DNA from: an uncultured Thermomicrobiales bacterium
GTDB taxonomy: Bacteria > Chloroflexota > Chloroflexia > Thermomicrobiales > CADCWN01
Direction: 5' to 3'
Length of the DNA: 43,512 nt
Assembly (NCBI GenBank): GCA_902806415.1
Contig: CADCWN010000322.1
Span: 1-43,512, forward strand
The position numbers and the translations under genes are program-made. The notes under the pieces are model-generated. The model worked only from the letters and a program-made list of their open reading frames with translations, was not told the origin of the DNA and searched no databases. Position 1 is the first letter of the stretch; each line of letters begins with the position of its first letter. This document shows, in pieces, positions 39,337 through 43,512 of the stretch.

Positions 39337-40695
39337 TCAGGCACCCCGCTGGAGGGCACCGGTCTGCACGATCCGCTGCCGCATGACCTCGCCGATCGCC
39401 TGCTCGCTGGCCTTGGAGTCGGCCATCAGGTTGCGGAAGTCCTGCCCGTTGAGGGTCATCACCTCCACATCATCGACCGCGCGCACGTCGGCGGTGCGCT
39501 TCCCGCCGTGCAGCAGGCCGATCTCCCCGAAGAACTGCCCGGTGCCGAGGCGGGTGACGACGATCTCGCGGCCATCCGGGGCGCGGCGCACGACATCAAC
39601 CTGGCCGCGGCTGATCACGTAGAAGCGGTCGGCGACCTCGCCCTGGCGCACGATCACATCCCCGGTGTCGAACGTCATCCGCTCGAGCTTCGCGGTCGCG
39701 GCGATCAACTCGCCCTCGCTCAGCGTCGGGAGCGCCCTGGCCAGGAAGGCGTTGTAGACCTTGCGCGACTGCCAGAAGAAGCCGATGACGGTCGGGATGA
39801 CCACCAGGGAGTTGTACCCCAGGTGGAGGACCGGGCGGAAGGGGAACCGGCCCTTTTGCCCGAAGAAGATCGACTCGACCATCCCGTTCCTGGCCCAGAG
39901 GCCCGCCTTGCCGCCCGCCTCGTAGAAATTGGTCGGCTCGGTCACCTTGCCGAGCGGGACGGCGGTGACGGTATTCCCCTCGACGGTCGTGGCGTAGACG
40001 GTGTGCGTAGAGGCGTAGGTCGGGGCCGTGTCCGTGATGTAGATCCAGAAGAGGAAGGCGTGCTCCATCTCGTGCAGGCTGGCGAAGAAGACCGCCAGCC
40101 AGAGCCAGATATTGCGCGGGAAGCGCCAGAGCAGGATCAGCGCGCCGATCCAGACCAGTGTGTCCCAGACGAAGTGGATCGTCTCGAAGTCGAGCTGGCC
40201 GAAGACGCCGCAGGCCGGCGGGCCGGTGTCGTAGGTGCCGTCAGCCTTGAAGCGCGGCGTACCATCCGCGTTCTCGTGCACGATCGCGCTCGAATAGATC
40301 CCCGTGGCGGCCTGGTCCGGGCTGCGGAGCCCCGCAGTCACCGCGCGTTGCGCCCCCGCAACGTTGTCCTGCGGGAAGGGACACGCGAGCACCCCGTTCT
40401 GCCCGTAGAGCTGCCCGATCTGCAGGGCATGCTCGCCGAGGTGGCCGACCTGGAGGGCGGTGATAATCGCGAAGACGGCGACGAAACTATAGTGCTCGTA
40501 CTTCCAAAGCCCCTCGAAGAGAAAGAGCGGGAGCCAGGGGAGCAGCGTGAAGATGGCGATGATGTACAAGGGCTGCCCCTGCAGGATCGCCCCGAGCTGC
40601 AGCGCATACGACGCGAGGGCGGTGATGATGACGACGCGCATCGGGATGCGCCGGAAGGCGACGAAACGCTCGAAGATCCTGGTGAACGCGGCCAT
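39337..40695 (-). CDS. Multi-TM protein with HxxxH motifs and C-terminal cyclic-nucleotide-binding domain
   Basis: The protein has 452 residues. About six hydrophobic segments are seen (roughly 18-37, 42-61, 68-90, 171-190, 195-220, 290-308). Histidines cluster in them: His85/His89 (HLGEH), His174, His208/His212 (HEMEH) and His291, as in membrane proteins that bind heme or two metal ions. A polar loop of 80 residues with two Cys (105 and 162) lies between TM3 and TM4. Residues 325-440 are a CNB domain: FDTGDVIVRQGEVADRFYVISRG and GQFFGEIGLLHGGKRTADVRA. I do not recognise the membrane domain. It lies 61 bases before the NDH-2 fusion, which also has a CNB domain. Confidence 0.82.
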   Translation of the reverse strand: MAAFTRIFERFVAFRRIPMRVVIITALASYALQLGAILQGQPLYIIAIFTLLPWLPLFLFEGLWKYEHYSFVAVFAIITALQVGHLGEHALQIGQLYGQNGVLACPFPQDNVAGAQRAVTAGLRSPDQAATGIYSSAIVHENADGTPRFKADGTYDTGPPACGVFGQLDFETIHFVWDTLVWIGALILLWRFPRNIWLWLAVFFASLHEMEHAFLFWIYITDTAPTYASTHTVYATTVEGNTVTAVPLGKVTEPTNFYEAGGKAGLWARNGMVESIFFGQKGRFPFRPVLHLGYNSLVVIPTVIGFFWQSRKVYNAFLARALPTLSEGELIAATAKLERMTFDTGDVIVRQGEVADRFYVISRGQVDVVRRAPDGREIVVTRLGTGQFFGEIGLLHGGKRTADVRAVDDVEVMTLNGQDFRNLMADSKASEQAIGEVMRQRIVQTGALQRGA

Positions 40696-40738
40696 ATGAT
40701 CCCCTCCCCGGCGCGCGGCCGGTCGCTATGCGCCCCGC

Positions 40739-41107
40739 TCAGCCGCGCGGGGTGTCCACGTCCGAGCGCCCGGGGACGACCGGCCCCTTGAGCTTGCCGG
40801 TCGCGACGATGCCGATGACGACGGCGGCCACCACGCCCCAGATCAGGATGGTGAAGATGGTCGCCGACAGCGCGTGCTCGAGCCAGACCTGACGGTCGAT
40901 CACGCGCCCCGCCGCCGGGTCGCCCTTGGGCAGCGGCGTGCTGATCGGCGTGAAGGTCGGGGCGGCCTGCGCGCGGCCCGTGCCGTCGCCGACGATCGGG
41001 GCGGCCCCGGCCACGGTGGTGGAGAGGCTCGCCACGCCGAGCGTGAGGATGATCGCGAGAATCCCCAGCGCGATCACCGGGAAGGGAAGGGGGCGCTTGT
41101 GCGTCAT
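40739..41107 (-). CDS. Small two-TM protein heading the redox cluster
   Basis: The protein has 122 residues. An N-terminal hydrophobic segment (about 9-33) may be a signal anchor, followed by a Pro/Thr-rich loop (about 34-70) and a second TM (about 80-101, TIFTILIWGVVAAVVIGIVAT) with His78 at its edge (WLEHALS). The C-terminal tail is short and polar. GAAAGGAGCGACC precedes the ATG. It lies 43 bases upstream of the CNB membrane protein, so it is probably a subunit of the same complex. No family is recognised. Confidence 0.7.
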   Translation of the reverse strand: MTHKRPLPFPVIALGILAIILTLGVASLSTTVAGAAPIVGDGTGRAQAAPTFTPISTPLPKGDPAAGRVIDRQVWLEHALSATIFTILIWGVVAAVVIGIVATGKLKGPVVPGRSDVDTPRG

Positions 41108-41679
41108 GGTCGCTCCTTTCTGCCGCCCGCGTGCGCCGGTCGCGGGCGGGGATATGACACCGAGTGCGGTTCGCTGAGCGGCGTACGCCTTCTATACGAT
41201 CAAGCTCACCACTCGATTTCTCCTGCCTCTCGGCGCGACCAACGATGCCCCCCGCCCCGCGCGACGACGCGCGCGAGAAAACTTCGCACGGCGCTGCCGC
41301 GCGGCGTGACGATCGGTCTTGTATCATGCGGAGACGCCGGAATAGTGCCTATCGCGCCGATCTGGTCGCCGTCTCCATATGCTCGCTTGAATACGCGCAG
41401 GATAGCGGAAAGACGCCGACGTTCCTACCGTACGATCAAGGTATTTTCGCTGGCGGAGGCGATGCATGAGCATCAGGAATGGGCTGGTGCGAGCTATTCG
41501 AGGGCGCTACGTATGGCGTGGAAGAAGCCCTGTCTATTCGGGCGGCGACTGCTTTGATCGGCACGATCTACGCTGGCCGCCTTCTGTGAGGCGGAAATGC
41601 AAGCAACGCGCGAAGCTGCGCTGCACCGGCTGGGTGACTCCCAACCGCACAAGCAGTGAAGGGATAGTGTCAGCGCGCA
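41108..41679. other. Non-coding region upstream of the redox cluster
   Basis: These 572 bases have no supportable gene. The frames at 41164-41469 and 41466-41756 have Arg-rich, shadow-like composition, and the second overlaps a better gene. Base composition is less GC-rich than to the left, which suggests the left edge of an acquired segment. The promoter of the redox cluster should lie near 41130-41220; a TATAGA on the minus strand at 41196-41191 is a weak candidate. Confidence 0.4.
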
Positions 41680-42564
41680 TCACGAAGATGGCACGCCGAC
41701 GCCATTCGGCACCCATCGCGCGGCCTGCGGTTTCGCCTCGTTCTGGCGCACCGTGAAGGGTAAATCCTGCGTCCCAACCTCCGTGAAGACGCGCACGCAC
41801 ATGGCGAGATCATCACGCGCATCATTGGGACTCAGCATCAGCCATAGCGCGGACCACGCATCCGGGAACAGCGCCTCAATCTTCTCGAACGTGAGAATCT
41901 GACGCCCATCCGGCAGTCGGCTCATCGAGACAACCTTACCTTTCTCCGAGACGGAGACGTTGCGCGGTGCGATGAGGGCGATGGTGTAACTGTCGGGCGT
42001 GAGTAGCTTCGCGGTCGGGTTGTGGAGGTCGAGCTGCACCCGCAGCGACCGCTCGGCGTAGGCGTTCGGCGCCCGCGTGAACGACACCACCGGCGCTTCC
42101 GTGTGAGGCTTTCCGTTGATGTACAGGTCTGGCTTCGCCTCGGCGCTGGCGAGGGACTGCTTCGGATTGTCGATGGCCCAACGCACGCGCGCTTCCAGGT
42201 CGCGTTTCAGCACGCTGATGCTGTCGCCGTAGACGATGTGGGGGTAGTGCTTCATATCGAACGGGATGTCGTCCGTCCGCTGCGTCAGCAGGAGTACGCG
42301 CTTGTTGAGGCAGTGGGCATAGCCAACCTCGTAGAATACGTTAGCATTCTTGCCGGTCATGTCGGCCACGATGATGTCGGCGGCCCTGATTTGGTGGTAG
42401 ATGCGGTCCAGGATGCTGCCCTCGAACATCTGCTCATCGACGCGCTCGCAATACGCGCCCGCATCGCGACACGCCACTTTGATGCCGACCTCGTAGATGT
42501 CCTGGAAGGCTTCATTGAAGGGCATCAAGACCAGGACAAACGGCTTCGGGCTTGTCTCTTCCAT
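41680..42564 (-). CDS. Nucleoside 2-deoxyribosyltransferase/TIR-like domain protein
   Basis: The protein has 294 residues. Residues 8-100 form a flavodoxin-like fold of the deoxyribosyltransferase/TIR-like superfamily: FVLVLMPFNEAFQDIY, VDEQMFEGSILDRIYHQIRAADIIVADMT, then GKNANVFYEVGYAHCLNKRVLLLTQ with a candidate catalytic Glu79 in NVFYE. Proteins with this N-terminus occur as effectors in nucleotide-based bacterial conflict systems, where they may cleave a nucleotide such as NAD. Residues 145-290 form an unrecognised beta-rich domain that could sense or recruit. The gene stands alone, beside an integration scar. Confidence 0.8.
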   Translation of the reverse strand: MEETSPKPFVLVLMPFNEAFQDIYEVGIKVACRDAGAYCERVDEQMFEGSILDRIYHQIRAADIIVADMTGKNANVFYEVGYAHCLNKRVLLLTQRTDDIPFDMKHYPHIVYGDSISVLKRDLEARVRWAIDNPKQSLASAEAKPDLYINGKPHTEAPVVSFTRAPNAYAERSLRVQLDLHNPTAKLLTPDSYTIALIAPRNVSVSEKGKVVSMSRLPDGRQILTFEKIEALFPDAWSALWLMLSPNDARDDLAMCVRVFTEVGTQDLPFTVRQNEAKPQAARWVPNGVGVPSS

Positions 42565-42590
42565 CCGCGTTCCCTCGCTTCGTCGGACTC

Positions 42591-42713
42591 ATACCGACTT
42601 CGGGTGAAAATCGTGCCTGTCCAGCCCGCGCAGGCGGGCTTTGTGGCCGCAGGCCCGCGAGGCGCGGCTTCAGCCGCCCGCCAGCATCGCAGGTTTTCCG
42701 ACGAAGTCGGTAT
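42591..42713. mobile_element. MITE-like repeat with 12-bp terminal inverted repeats (copy 2 of the dispersed repeat)
   Basis: The 123-bp unit starts with ATACCGACTTCG (42591-42602) and ends with its exact reverse complement CGAAGTCGGTAT (42702-42713). Inside are the 35 bases (42633-42667) shared with 19930-19965, and further GC stems. It has no coding capacity. It lies between the candidate promoter and the start codon of the TIR-like gene. Confidence 0.7.
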
Positions 42714-42753
42714 CAGGCGGTGAGCCACTTGGCGCAACATAGCGAACGCGGGG

Positions 42754-42783
42754 AGTATAGAGCCTTGTACGTACAGTCGTCAA
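42754..42783 (-). promoter_or_regulatory. Candidate promoter of the deoxyribosyltransferase/TIR-like gene
   Basis: On the minus strand TTGACG (42783-42778) and TATACT (42759-42754) are 18 bases apart. The only gene downstream on this strand is the one starting at 42564, about 190 bases away, with the MITE-like repeat in between. Confidence 0.5.
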
Positions 42784-42939
42784 GCGGCGCGGTTATGGAC
42801 GAGGTGCAGAACGCAACGTGGCGTAACAAGCGCGACCGTGGCCCGGCGGCGGGACCGAAAAAAGCCTAACCGGGTGCTGCAACGATTTCGGCTCAGGCCC
42901 GCACACGTCTACCAAAATATCCGTGAAATCACGCGATAG

Positions 42940-43035
42940 TTAGGGTACGCGACCATCGCCATCACGCCCGATACCTACTCGCACCGGATTCCTTCGGTGG
43001 GCGCGGATGCCGCGAACCTTATTGACGGGCTATTT
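42940..43035 (+). pseudogene. Tyrosine recombinase (integrase) C-terminal remnant
   Basis: Translation from 42940 reads LGYATIAITPDTYSHRIPS then AANLIDGLF. This matches the end of phage-type integrases (LGHxTIxITLDTYSH), including the catalytic tyrosine in DTYSH. A stop codon (TAG 42937-42939) lies directly before it, and no upstream frame continues into HxLRH or other core motifs. It is therefore a dead fragment. It points toward the tRNA-Phe fragment 120 bases away. Confidence 0.75.
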
Positions 43036-43090
43036 CTCCGCCGCAAGCTGAGACAAATGGGGCAAAAAGGGGCGACGTTGCAACCGAAGC

Positions 43091-43126
43091 AGCAAAGAAG
43101 CCACCCGGCTAAAGGGTGGCCTTGCT
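43091..43126 (-). terminator. Intrinsic terminator downstream of the tRNA-Phe 3' half
   Basis: On the minus strand GCCACCC, a 7-base loop and GGGTGGC are followed by TTCTTTGCT. The stem is perfect over 7 bp and can extend outward. Its position about 35 bases past the tRNA CCA end suggests it is the native terminator of a tRNA-Phe gene. Confidence 0.65.
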
Positions 43127-43153
43127 GTTTCCCGTATTCTGCTGCGGCTTTCG

Positions 43154-43198
43154 TGGTGCCAAGGCGGAGAATCGAACTCCGGACACTGCGATTTTCAG
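43154..43198 (-). tRNA. 3' half of a tRNA-Phe(GAA): attachment-site scar
   Basis: Read on the minus strand from 43198, the sequence gives a CTGAAAA anticodon loop (anticodon GAA), the anticodon 3' strand TCGCA, a 5-base variable loop GTGTC, a perfect T arm CGGAG-TTCGATT-CTCCG, the acceptor strand CCTTGGC, A and CCA. The 5' half is missing: the bases before 43198 do not pair with TCGCA and no GCCAAGG or D arm follows. Such truncations result from site-specific integration in the anticodon loop. It is not a functional tRNA. Confidence 0.8.
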
Positions 43199-43310
43199 TT
43201 CCATGCTCGCCTCGCTATCCACTTCCACACGCTTCCATTTTCCCGGGTATCCTGCGGGAAATCGCGCTTGCCATAGTTCTGTGGATGGCGGTGGAAGTCG
43301 GCGGTCACCG

Positions 43311-43332
43311 CGTTTTGCTACCGTTTTGCTAC
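43311..43332. repeat. Tandem 11-mer CGTTTTGCTAC x2
   Basis: Two exact adjacent copies of CGTTTTGCTAC lie 113 bases beyond the tRNA fragment, on the presumed element side. They could be arm-type integrase binding sites of the integrated element; this is a guess based only on repeat form and position. Confidence 0.5.
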
Positions 43333-43437
43333 CAGACTACACGACCGGACCGGCTGGGCCCCGACAACATAATCAGTCCGTCGCACCGTCAAAGACCCTC
43401 ACCGATAGCCATGAGCGGAACCTGGTCCGCAGCAAGC

Positions 43438-43512
43438 CTACGCCAGCTGCTTTGCAGTCGCGGCGGGGCGGCCCCACTTGCCCCCACGAGCATACATTTC
43501 GCCCGCCCTGGC
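43438..43512 (-). CDS. C-terminal fragment of a protein cut by the window end
   Basis: An open frame enters from the right edge and stops at TAG (43440-43438), giving 24 residues with ARGGKWGRPAATA. The R-G-x-x-x-GRP pattern resembles the linker after the catalytic domain of serine recombinases, but the fragment is too short to assign and would end unusually soon after that motif. Confidence 0.25.
   Translation of the reverse strand, partial: ARAGEMYARGGKWGRPAATAKQLA

Larger units (their letters stand above)
42565..42939. other. Non-coding region with MITE-like repeat and promoter
   Basis: The segment contains the repeat at 42591-42713 and the minus-strand promoter at 42754-42783. A 24-codon frame at 42795-42869 has no recognisable content. 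Nothing else is seen. Confidence 0.5.

Noticed and set aside
37860-40791. Two plus-strand frames of over 500 codons
   Set aside because: Both are antisense to the NDH-2 fusion and the CNB membrane protein, whose domains are clear; the products have no hydrophobic or conserved segments.
41466-41756. A 96-residue plus-strand frame
   Set aside because: It overlaps the end of the better-supported TIR-like gene, lacks a motif and has an Arg-rich shadow composition.
42795-42869. A 24-codon frame before the integrase remnant
   Set aside because: It has no ribosome binding site or similarity to integrase core motifs; likely chance.
43154-43198. tmRNA 3' end
   Set aside because: The T arm and CCA could fit, but the anticodon loop CTGAAAA with its stem strand and a 5-base variable loop fits tRNA-Phe, and no tmRNA tag reading frame or 5' end is seen.

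Overview
This is a GC-rich bacterial window with short intergenic spaces and same-strand operons. It reads as chromosomal sequence from a Chloroflexota-like (Thermomicrobia or Chloroflexia type) organism. That placement is an inference. It rests on gene content (a large MalT-like regulator, a receptor pseudokinase, a MoxR/DUF58/VWA cluster, an SLH-like surface protein) and on modular GC-rich dispersed repeats like those I associate with Chloroflexia genomes. No rRNA gene or ribosomal protein is present to confirm it.

Layout. 1-130 is the 3' end of an unrecognised gene. 391-5487 (+) holds a membrane-anchored FecR-like protein, a metallo-beta-lactamase hydrolase, UDP-glucose 6-dehydrogenase, a GDP-mannose 4,6-dehydratase-like enzyme and holo-ACP synthase. 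5572-12856 (+) holds a receptor pseudokinase, an isopropylmalate/isocitrate-type dehydrogenase, a small unknown protein, the NAD(P)HX repair enzyme, a CBS-pair protein and alanine racemase. 12912-18516 (+) holds an MFS transporter, an AraC regulator, a DMT transporter and two Gfo/Idh/MocA oxidoreductases. A divergent NmrA-like SDR/TetR pair at 18558-19854 shares a perfect 32-bp palindromic operator. 20057-24984 (-) is a Bat-like cluster in the order trypsin-like protease, MoxR, DUF58, VWA, VWA. 25324-29842 holds two beta-hydroxyacid dehydrogenases, a DMT transporter and a true formylglycine-generating enzyme. 29957-35167 holds an MFS transporter, a large AAA/LuxR regulator and a cupin, followed by an SLH-like surface protein.

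36455-41107 (-) is the most unusual region. Four consecutive genes encode a small two-TM protein, a multi-TM protein with paired HxxxH motifs and a C-terminal cyclic-nucleotide-binding (CNB) domain, an NDH-2-like flavoprotein fused to a CNB domain and two FHA domains, and a small basic-tailed membrane protein. I read this as a membrane redox module controlled by a cyclic nucleotide and by protein phosphorylation; that function is inferred.

41680-43512 is accessory. It has a nucleoside-deoxyribosyltransferase/TIR-like protein with a MITE-like repeat between its likely promoter and start codon, a decayed tyrosine-integrase C-terminus, a terminator hairpin, and the 3' half of a tRNA-Phe(GAA). 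This last is the classic scar of an integrative element, so the right edge of the window probably enters such an element.
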